Of a stretch of DNA of 64,000 nucleotides, positions 1-11,700 are shown piece by piece. The notes under the pieces are model-generated. The model saw nothing but the letters and a program-made list of their open reading frames with translations, was not told where the DNA came from and ran no database searches. The translations under genes and the position numbers were made by a program. Numbering within the stretch: position 1 is the first letter of the stretch; each line of letters opens with the position of its first letter. Origin of the DNA: Molossus alvarezi (taxonomy: Eukaryota; Chordata; Mammalia; Chiroptera; Molossidae); contig CM073889.1 of assembly GCA_037176705.1 (NCBI GenBank), positions 51,329,596 through 51,393,595 of the forward strand, written 5' to 3'.

Positions 1-40
1 TTTTGATTACAGTGGCTTTGTAGTATAACCTGAAATCTGC
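1..40 (-). mobile_element. LINE-1 ORF2 fragment, cut by the window edge
   Basis: The first ~40 bases match the antisense of L1 ORF2; the same text recurs at 11080-11112 and 45236-45268 ('gattacagtggctttgtagt'). L1 sense is on the minus strand, the same as the adjoining UBQLN2-like pseudogene, and the switch between them is abrupt near base 40. How far L1 extends to the left cannot be seen. Confidence 0.8.
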
Positions 41-1640
41 AGGGTCAGTGGGTCTGATGGGTCCAGTGGGCCCTATGGAAGTAAATGGCACTATGTGGCT
101 CATTGGACCTATGGGTGTGTCTGGGCCTACGAGGCATATAGCAGTTCCCAGCACCCTCACCCTTATACCTGGAGTGAAGCTTGGAATGAGGCCAGACACT
201 TCAGAGGCAAATGTCTGTAGCCCCTGCTGGATTTGCATTAAAGCCTGAATTGCTCTTGGGTTTGACATAGCTGACAGCATGTCTGGATTCTGCATCTGCT
301 GCAGGAAAGCAGAGACTTGTGAATGAATCCACTCCTGCAGCTGAGGATTCCAGAAAACATGAGGTTATTCAGCATCATATATGTAGCCTAATCTGGATTC
401 TAGGTCAGCAACTGCATCATTCTTCTCATGTAAGACACAGAAAGCCTATTCTGGATTAGCTGGGGGCTTTCAGTTACCTGTTGCAGCAAGCTTTGCATTT
501 CTGGGGTACTAAAGATGTTGGCAATGTAATTGGCTGCAGCCACAGTGTTACCAGTAGCACTATTGGAATGACTTGCTAGACCTACTGCTGCTGCTCTTGG
601 TGGTGTCTGTGGTTGCAGAACTCTGAGTAGCTGGTGGTAGTGTCCATTGATTGGGTGGCAGATCTTGATTTTCGGTGTGAGAAGGCTGTGTACCTTCCCC
701 AGAGCAGGAACTGTTCCTTACAGAGGCAAGTAGATTACCCCCAAACTGCTTTTGTACAGCATTCAGCATTAGCTCTTGAATGTTGGTGTACATGTGCCCT
801 GCAGCATTATAGCCCCCCACCCCCCGGGATGCTTTCAGGATTGCTGAGAGCCAGGTCTTGGTTTCTAATCATCTCTTTTATCATGGCTGGATTCCTGGTA
901 ATTTCAAGGGTCTGCCTCATTATATCTGGGTTGTTGAGCAGGAGACAACAACCCATTTTGGGGTTTCTCTGAATAAATTGGTGCATCTATGGATTGGCCA
1001 TAATGAGCTGCCTCATCAGATCGGGATTCAAAAACATTCTCTGAACAAGGGGGTTTTTCATGATTTGGATCATCATCTCAGGGCTGGACAGAAGCTACTG
1101 CTGCATCTGGTTCTGGAGCTCATTGCGGTTGGTCAAGCTCTAACCCAGGTTGCTAGGACCTGCAAGTATTCCCAGGCTCCCCAATTCAAAGAGGTTGCTA
1201 TTTATGGAAATAGGTATGGAGTTACTTCTAGGAGTCCAAGCAGTAGTAGTATTAGTTCCCGGAGCACTACTGGACTGTGTGGACTAGCCCTGAGGTTGGT
1301 TCTGGCTTTTGATGACAAGGTGAATGGTCAGTCCATCAAGGGTGCTGTAATACATCAAGGTATCTTGATCTTTTAAGATTTTTCTGACAAAAATCAGCAC
1401 TAGATGACCTGTTTGGGATGTGAAGCATTTTAAAATTGCTTCCTTAAACTGCTGCACTGAACTATTCTTGAGCACCACAAACTCCTCTTTTTCTCTGGGA
1501 GTCTTCACAGTGACTTTGATGATTTGGAACTGGGCCTGGGCAGAGGCAGAGCCTTGGGTTGCAGCAGGGCCATGCCAGGGGTATGAGGGGCTGCTGCTTT
1601 TACTGTTCTCAGGCTGCCCTCAGCCATGGTGGCCACAGTG
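41..1640 (-). pseudogene. UBQLN2P: UBQLN2-like processed pseudogene, 3' part missing
   Basis: Read on the minus strand, this is a colinear, intronless copy of a ubiquilin coding region. The start region is near 1640-1625. A ubiquitin-like domain lies around 1284-1508 ([30 protein letters not shown]). The central STI1-type segments lie around 600-1130. A stretch with QFGGN and SGEGTQPS lies near 650-780. A degraded proline/glycine repeat of the PIGP type lies near 60-170. That repeat, plus FKEAI and SGEGTQPS, point to UBQLN2 rather than UBQLN1. Several stops and frame changes break the frame, so no ubiquilin can be made. The C-terminal UBA domain is absent because the copy gives way to L1 at about base 40. 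Ubiquilins shuttle ubiquitinated proteins to the proteasome; this copy is a relic. UBQLN2 itself is intronless, so lack of introns does not fix the parent. Confidence 0.85.
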
Positions 1641-1955
1641 ACACAGCTAGACCCTATTAACTTCTTGTAAAGAAGATAATTTATCCGTGCTTCTCTTAGA
1701 TTCTTCCATTTTCCAATCAAGACATGCTTCCCATTCATTGAGTTTCATTTTAGGTCCATTTTTTCCTAACTTTTCATGCAAAAAAAATTAATTTAGGCAT
1801 CAATAGAATTTCATTTTACCCATGCTGAGTTTATATTGTTTTTGGAGAATTGCGTGAATTGCCTTTCTCTATTGCTAGTGGGAGTGGGGTTCTTGGGGCA
1901 CCACCGAAATAACAATTTCCAGGGGCCCCCACAGGAGGGTAAAATGTAGTCAAAA
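1641..1955. other. No identifiable feature
   Basis: This is AT-rich DNA between the pseudogene start and the first SINE. Part of 1641-1765 could be retroposed 5' UTR of the ubiquilin transcript, but I cannot recognise it, and I see no further gene or repeat. Confidence 0.4.
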
Positions 1956-2196
1956 GCTGCCCTGCCTGGTTTAGCTCAGTGATTAGAGCAAACTTATGAG
2001 TCATGGGTTCGAATCCGGTCAGGGGCATGTACCTTAATTGTGGTTCATCTCTGGTCCTGGTCGGGTTATGCGGGAGGGCAATCAATAGATGTGTCTCTCT
2101 CACATCAATGTTTTTTTTTCTCTCTCTCTGTTCCTCACTTCCACTATATCTGATGATAAAGAGAAAAATATCCTCGGGTGAGAATTAAAAAAAGAA
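1956..2196 (+). mobile_element. Ves-type tRNA-derived SINE
   Basis: The tRNA-like head ('tttagctcagtgattagagc', B-box 'gggttcgaatcc') is followed by 'catgtacctt', a 'gtgtctctctcacatcaatg' block, a pyrimidine tract, 'atcctcgggtgaga' and an A-rich tail. The downstream L1 was inserted into this tail. Confidence 0.9.
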
Positions 2197-2559
2197 GAAA
2201 AAAAAGTAAAAAGTTTTATTTATTTATTTATTTTTGTTTCCTTTTTTAAATTTTTTAATTTTTATTTTTTAGTTTTATTTTTGTTACAGATGTTTCTCCT
2301 TTTTTACCTCATTGACACCCTCCTCCCCAACCCCCCTCCCCATCTTCGGCTTTGTTGTCTATGTCCATTGGTTATGCATACATGCATATAAGTTATGTGG
2401 TTTATCTCTTCCCACACCCCCACCAATCCCTCTTCCGAGGGTTATCAGTCTGTACCTACTTCCGTGTTTCTGGGTCTACCCTCTTCCTCCGACTGTTACA
2501 TTTATTATATTCCATATATAAGTGAGATCAAGTGGTATTTGTCTTTTTTGCTTGGCTGG

Positions 2560-5500
2560 TTTCACTAGGGATAATACTTTCCAGGTCCCTCCATGTCGTC
2601 TCAAAGAATAAGAGATCTTTCTTTCTTACAGCTGCATAGTACTCCATTGTATATATGTACCAATGCTTTTTTATCCATTCGTCTACTGATGGACACTTGG
2701 GCTGTTTCCAAATCTTAGCTATTGTGAATACTGCTGCTATAAACATGGGGGTACATATATTCTTCCTGATTGGTGTTTCAGGCTTCTTAGGGTATATTCC
2801 TAGAAGCGGAATCACTGGGTCAAATGGAAGCTCAATTTTTAATTTTTTGAGGTAACACCATATTGATTTCCATAGTGGCTGCACTAGTCTGCATTCCCAC
2901 CAGCAGTGAACTAGAGTCCCTTTTTCTCCGCACCTTCACCAACACTTATTGTTTGATGATTTGTTGATGGTGGCCATTCTGACAGGTGTGAGGTGATACC
3001 TCATTGTTGTTTTGATTTGCCTCTTTCTGATGGTTAATGATGTTAAGCATTTCTTCATCTGTCTCCTGGCCATTTGTATGTCTTGTTTGGAGAGGTGTCT
3101 ATTCAGCTCCTCTGCCCATTGTTAAATTGGGTTCTTTGTCTTCTTTTGTTGAGTGGTATGAGTACTCTATATATTTTGAAAATTAACCCCTTATCTGATG
3201 TATCAATGGCAATGATGTTCTCCCATACAGTGGGTTGCCTTTCCATTTTGATGGTTGTTTCTTTTGCTGTGTGAAGCTTTTTAGTTTGATGTAGTCACAT
3301 GTATTCATTTTCTCCTTTGTTTCTGTTGCATTAGTTGATGTATCATTGAAAATTCTGCTGCTTATACTGTCCGGCAATTTTGTTGCCTACAATTTCTTCT
3401 AGAATTTTTATGGATTTCGGGTCACATTTAAGTCTTTTATCCATTTTGAGTTTATTCTCATGTAGGGTGTAAGTTGATGGTCTAGTTTCATTTTTTTGCA
3501 TGTAGATGTCCAATTTTCCCAACACCATTTATTAAAGAGGCTGTCTTTACTCCACTCTATGCTCTTGCCACCTTTGTCAACTATTAATTGAGCATATTGC
3601 CTTGGGTCCATTTTTGCATTCTCTGTTCTGTTCCACTGGTCTATATATGCTTGTTTTTGTGCCAGTACCAGGCGGTTTTGATTAGAGTCGCTTTGTAGTA
3701 TAACGTGATATCTGGTACTGTGATCCCACCTACTTTGTCCTTCTTTTTCAAAATTGCTGTGGCTATTCGGGGTCATTTTGGTTCCATATGAACTGTTGAA
3801 GTATTTGTTCTAGCTCTATGAAATATGTCATTGGTATTTTGATGGGAATTGCATTGAATCTATAGATTTCTTTGGGTACTATGGACATTTTAATGATATT
3901 AATTCTTCCAATGCATGAACAACATATGTGGTTCCACTTTTTTATATCTTCCTCTATTTCCTTTTTTCAATGTCCTATAGTTTTCTGCTAATTGGTCTTT
4001 TATTTCTTTGGTAAAGTTTATTCCTAGGTATCTTAATTTTTTTGCCGCAATCGTAAATGGGATTGTTTTTTCCATTTCTCTTTCTCTAAGGTCATCATTG
4101 GTGTATAAAAATGCCATCGATTTCTTGACATTAATTTTGTATCCTGCTACTTTGTCAAATTCATTTATTAAGTCTAGTAGATTTTTGATGGAGTCTTTAG
4201 GGCTTTCTATATATAATATCATGTCATCTGCAAATAATGACAGTTTCACTTCCTCCTTTCCAGTTTGGATCCCTTTTCTTTTTTCTTCATGTCTGATTGA
4301 TATGACTAAGACTTCCAGTACAATGTTAAATAAGAGTGGCGAAAGTAGACATCCCTGTCTTGTACCTGTTCTTAAGGGAAATGTTTTCAGTTTCTGCCCA
4401 TTGAGTATGATGTTGGTTGTAGATCTTTCATATATGGCCTTTATTATATCGAGATATGATCCCTCTATTCCCACACTGCTGAGCGTTTTTATCAGAAATA
4501 GATGCTGGATTTTGTCGAATGCTTTTTCATCATCTATTGATATGATCATGTGATTTTTATTCTTCATTTTATTTATGTGGTGTATCACATTTATTGATTT
4601 GTGAATATTGTACCAGCCTTGCATCCATTGGATGAATCCCACTTGGTCATGGTGAATAATTTTTTTGATGTATTGCAGAATCCGATTTGCTAATATTTTG
4701 TTCAGGATTTTGGCGTCTATGTTCATCAGGGATATTGGCCTGTAGTTTTCTTTTCTTGTAGTGTCTTTTTCTGGTTTTGGAATTAGAATTATGGTGGCCT
4801 CATAAAATGAGTTTGGAAGTCTTCCTTCTTCTTGAATTTTTTGAAATAGTTTGAGGAGAATGGGAGTTAGTTCTTTTTTGAATATTCCGTAAAACTCTCC
4901 TGCAAAGCCATCTGTGTCTGGGCTTTTGTTGGCTGGGAGAGTTTTGATTACCTCTTCCATTTCCTTAGTTGTTATTGGTCTGTTCAAGTTTTCTATCTCT
5001 TCCCGGTCCAGTTTTGGGAGACTGTGTGTTTCTAGAAATTTATCCATTTTGCTTAGATTGTCAAATTTTTTGCCATGTAATTGTTCATAGTTCCTGTTAA
5101 CAATCTTTCGTTTCTGTGGTGTCAGGTGTTACTTGTCCTCTTTCATTTCTGATTTTGTGCATTTGGGTTCTCTCTCTTTGTTTCTTGGTGAGTCTAGCTA
5201 AGGGTCCATCAATCTTGTTTATCTTTTCAAAAAACTAGCTCTTTGTTTCATTGATCCTTTGAATTGTTTTTTTTTGTTCTCTATCTCATTTATTTCTGCC
5301 CTGATCTTTAGTATTTCCTTCCTTCTACTTGCTCTGGGGTTTTCTTCTTGTTTGCTTTCTAATTCTTCAAGTTGTGAGGTTAGACAGTCAATCAGAAATT
5401 TTTCTTGCTTCTTGAGGTAGGCTGTAGTGCTATGAACTTCCCTCTCAGAACTGCTTTTGCTGCATCCCATAGATTTTGTGTTGAGTCTTCATTTTCATTG

Positions 5501-6315
5501 GTTTCTAGAAAGTTTTTAATTTCTTCCTTGATCTCCTCAGAAACCCATTTATTGTTTAATAACATGCTACTTAGCTTCCATGTGTTCAAATGTCTTTGTA
5601 TGTTCTTCTTGCAATTGATTTCTAGTTTCATGCCATAGTGATCTGAGAAGATGCTTGACATGATTTCAGTCTTCTTGAACTTGTAGAGACATAGTTTGTG
5701 TCCTAACATATGGTCTATCTTTGAGAATGTCCCATGTTCACTTGAGAAGAATGTGAATTCTGTAGTTTTGGGGTGTAATTCTCTGTAGATATTTATTAAA
5801 TCCATTTGGTCTAGTGCTTCATTTAGAGTTTCTGTTTCCTTGCTAATTTGTTGTCTAGAGGATCTATCCAGTCTTGTCAATGGGGTGTTGAAGTCCCCTG
5901 CTATGATTGTATTGCTGTCAATTTCTCCTTTGAAGTCCTCAAGAATATTTTTAATATATTTTGGTGCTCCTATATTGGGTGTATATGTTTTTTATAGTTA
6001 TATCTTCCTGTTGGGTAGATCCTTTCAATATTATGTAGTGGCTTTCTTTGTCTCTAGTTATGGTCCTCATTTTGAAATCTATTTTATCAGATATGAGTAT
6101 TGTTACCCCAGCTTTTTTGGCTTTCCATTTGCTTGGAAAATTTTTTCCATCCCTTCACTTTCAACCTATGTGAGTCTTTTGTTGTGAAGTGGGTCTCTTG
6201 TAAACAACATATAGATGAGTCATGCTTTCTTATCTAATTAGCTGCTCTGTGTCTTTTTATCAGCGCATTCAAGCCATTTACATTTAAGGTGAATATTAAT
6301 ATGTACCTCTTTATT
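2560..6315 (-). pseudogene. L1 ORF2 remnant (endonuclease-reverse transcriptase)
   Basis: ORF2p nicks target DNA and reverse-transcribes L1 RNA. Minus-strand pieces remain open: endonuclease part 5392-5880 ([13 protein letters not shown]), reverse transcriptase 3899-5047 (382 codons, with [25 protein letters not shown] and the catalytic box FADDMILY), and C-terminal part 2528-3776. Stops and frame changes separate the pieces, for example between 3899 and 3776 and around 5100-5220. The 382-codon piece is the longest open frame in the window, yet it is only about a third of a full ORF2p of roughly 1250 residues. Confidence 0.9.
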
Positions 6316-6369
6316 GCCATTTTTGTTTAGTTTGGTTGTATTTTTCTTCCTATTTCTTCTTCTAATTAC

Positions 6370-7258
6370 AGCAGTCTTTTTAACATTTCTTGCAGTGCTG
6401 ATTTGGTGCTAATGTATTCCCTTAGCCTTTTTTTGTCTGTGAAGCTCTTTATTTGACCTTCTATTTTGAATGACAGCATTGCTGGATAGAGTAGTCTTGG
6501 ATTCAGATCTTTGTTTTTCATGACCTCAATTATTTCATGCCATTCTCTTCTAGCCTGTAGTGTTTCTTGTGAGAAGTCAGCTGAGAGCCTTATGGGGTTT
6601 CCTTTGTAGGTAAACTGTTACTTATCTCTTGCTGCTTTTTGGATTCTCTCTTTGTCTTAATTTTTGGTATTTTAATTACTATGTGTCTTGGTGTCAGCCT
6701 GTTTGGGTTCTTCTTAGTTGGGGCTTTCTGTGCTTCTTGAACTTGAATGCCTTCTTTCTTCCCCAAGTTAGGGAAGTTTTCTGTCACTATTTTTTAAAAT
6801 ATATTCTCTAACCCTTGCTCATTTTCTTCTTCTTTGAGGACTCCTATGATGCGAATATTATTACATTTCCAGTTGTCCCACAGTTCTCTTAAGCAGTCTT
6901 CCTGTTTTTTAACCGTTTTTACCTTTTGGTTTTCTGATTGGTTGATTTTTTCTACCCTGTCTTCTAATTTTCTGATACGGTCCTCAGCTTCCTCTTCTCT
7001 GCTCTTTAGTCCTTCCAATGTGTTCTTTATTTGTGATATGTCACTATTGATCTCTTCCTGGTGGTTTTTAATTTCCAATTGGTTTATTCTCAGCATCTCT
7101 ATGTCTTTACTCATTCTGTTGAGCTTCCTCAAGTACATGGCTCTGAATTCTAGCTCTGTTAACATGCCTAACTGCTCTACATTGATATCATCTTCGGTGG
7201 AGGTCTCTTGTTCTTTCATTTGGCTTTTGTTTCTGTGTTTCACCATTTTGTCTATCAC
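6370..7258 (-). pseudogene. L1 ORF1 remnant (RNA-binding chaperone)
   Basis: The start MIDKMVKHRNKSQMKEQE at 7258 is followed by a coiled-coil segment (IEMLRINQLEIKNHQEEI, EAEDRIRKLEDRVEKI) and the start of the RNA-binding core (NIRIIGVLKEEENEQGLENIF). An in-frame stop near 6794 ends this piece. The C-terminal part continues with damage to about 6370 (EGIQVQEAQKAPTKKNPNR). ORF1p coats L1 RNA as a trimer. Disabled. Confidence 0.88.
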
Positions 7259-7689
7259 AGTGGACTTTTGAGCCTGCCAAGTTTTCCCTATGGGTATTGG
7301 TGTTCTGCTGTTTGTGGCTCCCTCTCCTGGATCTAGATGAGCGATGGAGGACCCATGTTAAACACCACTGTCAAGTCTTTCTTTCCTGGTTAGAGTTTCT
7401 AGCCCAGGAATGGTACTGTTATCCTCCAGCTTTTTGCCTGGAGGCTAGCAGTCCAGGTTACTTGAAGAGTTTTGGGTTGTCAGTTGATTTGAAAACTCTC
7501 TCAGGTGCTCAGCATAAGGGGATTTCCAGGATCGAGTCATGCCCCTGGTATTATGGTCCTCACAAGCTGCTTTTCTGTTGCTTTTTCCTATCTATTTGTC
7601 TGTGTTTCAGTTGTAATTCCAGTTTTGTCCTGGGAGATGGTCTGTGTAGGTTCTGTTCACTCTGCCACCATTTTGGAGAAAAAAAAACT

Positions 7690-9273
7690 GAAATGTTTCA
7701 TTTACATGAAGTTTTAACCCTCAATTTCTAAAGTTCCAAAGAACCAGTCCTGGAAGAGAGGTAGCTGGGCATTCAGTATAACTACATGCAAAAACAGTGT
7801 CCAGACTTTTTTTTCACGGTGAAGTTAAGTATGGAATAGCATTATTCATAGTTCATTAGTCCATGTGTGGTGTCTGCATGGCTGTAGGCCATGTGGGTGA
7901 GTGCAGTGTGAGAATCCTGCAAACCAGAAGTCAGGCACAAGCAGCAAGAGAGTAAAAAACAATGGGGGAGAGCTCCTTTAGTTTAGGAATTAAGTATCTC
8001 AGAATTTCTGCCCTTGCAGTGACCACACCTATTTTGGCCAGTGATTTGCTTCCAAGCATGATTGACAGGCAAGCACTTTACCATGTCACCCAGACCTTAC
8101 TGGACATGCGTCTATTGTATAGTCCATTCTCCCATCAACCTTTAGGGAACAGACCTGGAGAATGTTAAACTGCAGTTTCCTGGCACAAATGGCATGCCTA
8201 TATTAACTGGCTTTCCATTTACTTCTTTCCTGTTAATTACGAGGTTTTTACAATGATATCAACATCGCTTCCAGTTAAATCTTCACATTTCTGTAAGTAT
8301 TGCAAGAAAAGGCTTCTTATTTATTGTATAGCTGTAGAAGCATCAATAGAGACTGGGGCTGGAAGTTTTCAGCCTTGGTGGCACAATTTTCCATGTTAAT
8401 TTTAGTTTTCTTTGGATATCTGTAGAATCTAAACAAATGTCTAAGAATATTGTGTGGTGAGTTGAAGCATGCTGCTTAATGGTTGAGTTCCAAAGGGGTG
8501 TTACCTCCCAAGTTGCATCAACTCCTGTCACAGTTCTCAGTTTCTTTCCTTGGCTGTCTAATAGTCATGCATACTCAGAGCACTAGGTAACCAATATTTA
8601 TGTACATGTCCCTGGACGACTCAATTATTTTAATACAGTTGAGTTGGAATTTCTTATGGAGCTCCTGCACATCATGAGGGATGCCCTCTGACACCTCCAC
8701 AGAGATTATTACTCACCTAAGAATACCTGAGATTCAAGTTGGAGAAAAGAAGTACCCCTTATTTTTAAAACTGAAAGTCTGCAGACTCATTTATCCAGAA
8801 AAAGTTTCTGTGCAGAATTGCAGTCATTCCAATTGAAATTCCAAAATTAAAATGAGTCACCCATCTCAATTCCTATCCTGAGTTTTCAATTCTTATCTTT
8901 AGCTTGGGTTCTCTCAAAACTTAACCTTTAGCTCCATCTCAAGGACTTTTTTTAAACATCTCAAATAAAGTCAAGCCACTTACCTTAAAGTAGGGAGGTC
9001 CAGAATTTTGAGAAAAACTCATCCAAGCTTACCTGATGCAAAGCAAGTAGCCAGTGGAGCCCCTGCTAATAACTAGCATGAGTCTGGGTCTTCAAACTTG
9101 TCTTGGGTGCACCTCTCTGGAATCCTGTTTCACTACACCAAGTAAATGTCAATGCAAGAAACACTAAAACTTATACTGAATTTTCATGAGTTTATTTGTG
9201 CCAAACTGATGACAATTGCCAGTAAGTAAAATCTTGATATACTAAGAAAATGCTCCAGAGAATGTCAGTTTTA
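7690..9273. other. Unique intergenic DNA, no gene recognised
   Basis: About 1.6 kb between an L1 and a SINE. No open frame longer than about 70 codons and no SINE or L1 hallmark. I translated both strands by eye without finding a family I could name; an old, decayed retrocopy cannot be excluded. Confidence 0.5.
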
Positions 9274-9283
9274 TCCCTTACTT

Positions 9284-9491
9284 AATTTCCTTATTGATTT
9301 TAGAGAAAAAGGAAGGAAGAGAGAGAGAGAGAGAGACATTAATGAGAGACAATGTCCATTGACTGTCTCCTGCATGCCTCTCACTGAGGATTTGGCCCAC
9401 AACCTGGGCATGGGCCCTGACCTGAAATTGAACCCACAACCTCTTGGTGCATAGATTGATGCTCAATCACTGAGCCACACTGGCCAGGCTG
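9284..9491 (-). mobile_element. Older tRNA-derived bat SINE
   Basis: Reverse-strand Ves-like element: 'attgattttagag' tail side, '(ga)n' tract, 'ctgcatgcctctcactgagga', 'aacccacaacctcttgg', and head 'ctgagccacactggccaggc'. Flanking copies 'tcccttactt' (9274-9283) and 'tcccttattt' (9492-9501) form a 10-bp target duplication with one mismatch. Confidence 0.88.
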
Positions 9492-9568
9492 TCCCTTATT
9501 TTATGCATTACAATCAAGGGAAGAGGCATACAGGGTTAGAGAAAATTAATTGGTGATAGTTTAGGCTG

Positions 9569-9674
9569 CAGGGGTAGAAAACAATCAGCGCATGGGCCAT
9601 ATAAGGCCCATGAAATCAATACCAGCTAACATCACATGTCTCACCACATTAATCTAGCCAAATATAGCAAGTTA
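9569..9674. mobile_element. hAT-like DNA transposon, left half (split by L1)
   Basis: It begins 'caggggtagaaaac' and contains 'gggccatataaggcccatga', typical of short non-autonomous hAT (Charlie-type) elements. It is cut by the L1 at 9675-16990 and appears to resume at 17001. The other end reads inward as 'cagggttggaaag', an imperfect terminal inverted repeat. I could not find a matching 8-bp duplication. Confidence 0.45.
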
Positions 9675-11290
9675 CTTTATTTATTTAATTAATTAATTTA
9701 TTGGTGTTAAAGATGTTTCTCCTTCTTCCCCCACTGATTCCACCCTCCCTGCCCTGTCCCCAGCTTCGTTGTCCATATCCATTGTCCATGCATTCATGCA
9801 TATAAGTTCTGTGGTTTATCTCTCCCCCACCACTCCTACTTCTGGGGATTGTCAGTCTGTACCCACTTCCACGTCTCTGGGACTACCCCATTCCTCAGAC
9901 TGTTATGTTAATTATATTTCACAAATAAGTGAGATCATATGATACTTGTCTTTCTCTGTTTGGCTTGTTTTGCTTAGCATAATACTTTCCAGATCCCTCC
10001 ATGTCGTCTCAAAGAATAAAAAATCTTTCTTTCTTACAGCTGCATAGTACTCCATTGTGTATATGTAAAAACAGCTTTTTTATCCATTTGTCTACTGATG
10101 AACATTTGGGCTGTTTCCAGATCTTAACTATTGTAAATAGTGCTGCTACGAACATGGGGGTACATATATAATTTCTGATTGGTGTTTTAGGCTTTTTAGG
10201 GTATATTCCTAGAGGTGGGATCACTGGGTCAAATGGAAGATCAATTTTTAATTTTTTGAGGTGACACCATATTGGTTTCCATAGTGGCTGCAGCAGTCTG
10301 CATTCCCACCAGCAATGTACTAGAGTCCCCTTTTCTCCACACCCTCGCCAACACTTGTTGTTTGATGATTTGTCGATGGCGGCCATTCTGACAGGTGTGA
10401 GGTGATACCTCATTGTTGTTTTAATTTGCATCTCTCTAATGATTAGTGATGCTGAGCATTTCTTCATATGTCTCTTAGCCATTTGTATGTCCTGTTTCAA
10501 GAGGTGTCTATTTAGTTCCTTTGCCCATTTTTTAATTGGGTTCTTTGTCTTCCTTTTGTTGAGTTGTATGAGCACTCTAGATATATTGGAAATTAACCCC
10601 TCATCTGATATATCATTGGCAATTATGCTCTCCCATACAGTGGGTAGCCTTTCCGTTTTGATAATTGTATCTTTCGCTGGGCAGAAGCTTTTGAGTTTGA
10701 TGTAGTCCCATGTGTTCATTTTCTCCATTGTTTCTATTGCCTTATGTGATGTATCAGTGAAAATTCTGCTGCATATGATGTCTGAAATTTTGTTGCCTAC
10801 ATTTTCTTCTACGATTTTTATGGATTCATGAGGCACATTTAAGTCTTTTATCCATTTTGAGTTTATTCTCGTGTAGGGTGTAAGTTGATGGTCTAGTTTC
10901 ATTTTTCTGTCCAATTTTCCCTATACCATTTATTAAAGAGGCTGTCTTTACTCCATTGTATGCTCTTGCCACCTTTGTCAAATATTTATTAAGCATATTG
11001 CCTTGGGTCCATTTCTGGGGTTTTTGTTCTGTTCCACTGGTCATTAAGCCTGTTCTTGTGCCAGTACCAGGCTGTTTTGATTACAGTGGCTTTGTAGTAT
11101 AAACTGAAATCTGGTAATGTGATTCCTCCTACTTTGTCTTCTTTTTCAAGATTGCTGTGGCTATTTGAGATTTTTATTGGTACCATATGAACTTTTGAAG
11201 TATTTGCTCTAATTCTGTGAAGTATGTCGTTGGTATTTTGATGGGGATTGCATTGAATCTATAGACTGCTTTGGGTACTATGGACATTTT

Positions 11291-11700
11291 TTTTTATCAT
11301 AATTTAATTATACCAAGGGAAATTGACTAGAAAAGGTATATATCATACATCATTACAATGTAATGATTATTGTTTATATACTGAAGAAATAATTGGCATT
11401 GATAAATGACTTTCTTAAGGAAACAAAGTATATCAACCATGTTAATTACCTCATATTAGCATAGAACAGAGAGCATCTTCATTAGAAGAATTAGATATAG
11501 ACTGGGCACATGTTAGCTTCCACATGCATCTAGATCAATTTTTAATCAAATTGGTTCAGACAATTTTCATTCTGGACCTGAGAACAATCAGTCCCATAAG
11601 ATAAAATTTTAAAGGACATATTAGAAATTTAAAACTTTATAGTTGAAAAGACCATAAAAGTTTATAAAATGTACTTCTCTCAATTTACAGTTGAGTATAG
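11291..11700 (-). mobile_element. Retroposed 3'-UTR-like sequence inside L1
   Basis: This is a 410-bp non-L1 insert in the host ORF2. The 14-bp site 'actatggacatttt' occurs exactly on both sides (11277-11290 and 11701-11714). On the minus strand the insert ends in an A-run at 11295-11291, with an ATTAAA hexamer about 10 bases upstream. This is the footprint of L1-driven retroposition of a polyadenylated RNA. It has no SINE head and no open frame, and looks like a truncated mRNA 3' UTR. I cannot name the parent transcript. Confidence 0.8.

Larger units (their letters stand above)
2214..7677 (-). mobile_element. Near full-length LINE-1, decayed
   Basis: This L1 lies in reverse: poly(A)/3' UTR at 2214-2560, ORF2 about 2560-6315, ORF1 about 6370-7258, short 5' UTR 7260-7677 ending at 'ccaccattttggag'. 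A-rich flanks ('gaaaaaaaagtaaaa' near 2197, 'gaaaaaaaaactgaaa' near 7678) look like a slightly diverged target duplication taken from the tail of the SINE at 1956. The total is about 5.46 kb. Both frames carry stops and frameshifts, so it should be immobile. Confidence 0.93.

Noticed and set aside
634..1376. Plus-strand open frames of 112 and 172 codons
   Set aside because: Antisense shadows of the UBQLN2-like pseudogene; the colinear match is on the minus strand.
1956..2040. tRNA gene suggested by A- and B-box-like text
   Set aside because: The boxes belong to the head of a Ves SINE; the cloverleaf is decayed and the SINE body follows directly.
4008..4553. Plus-strand open frame of 181 codons
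   Set aside because: It is the antisense shadow of L1 reverse-transcriptase sequence; the true frame is on the minus strand with FADDMILY.
7741..8560. Decayed protein-coding retrocopy on the minus strand
   Set aside because: Short pieces looked protein-like by eye, but frames break every few dozen codons and no family could be named.
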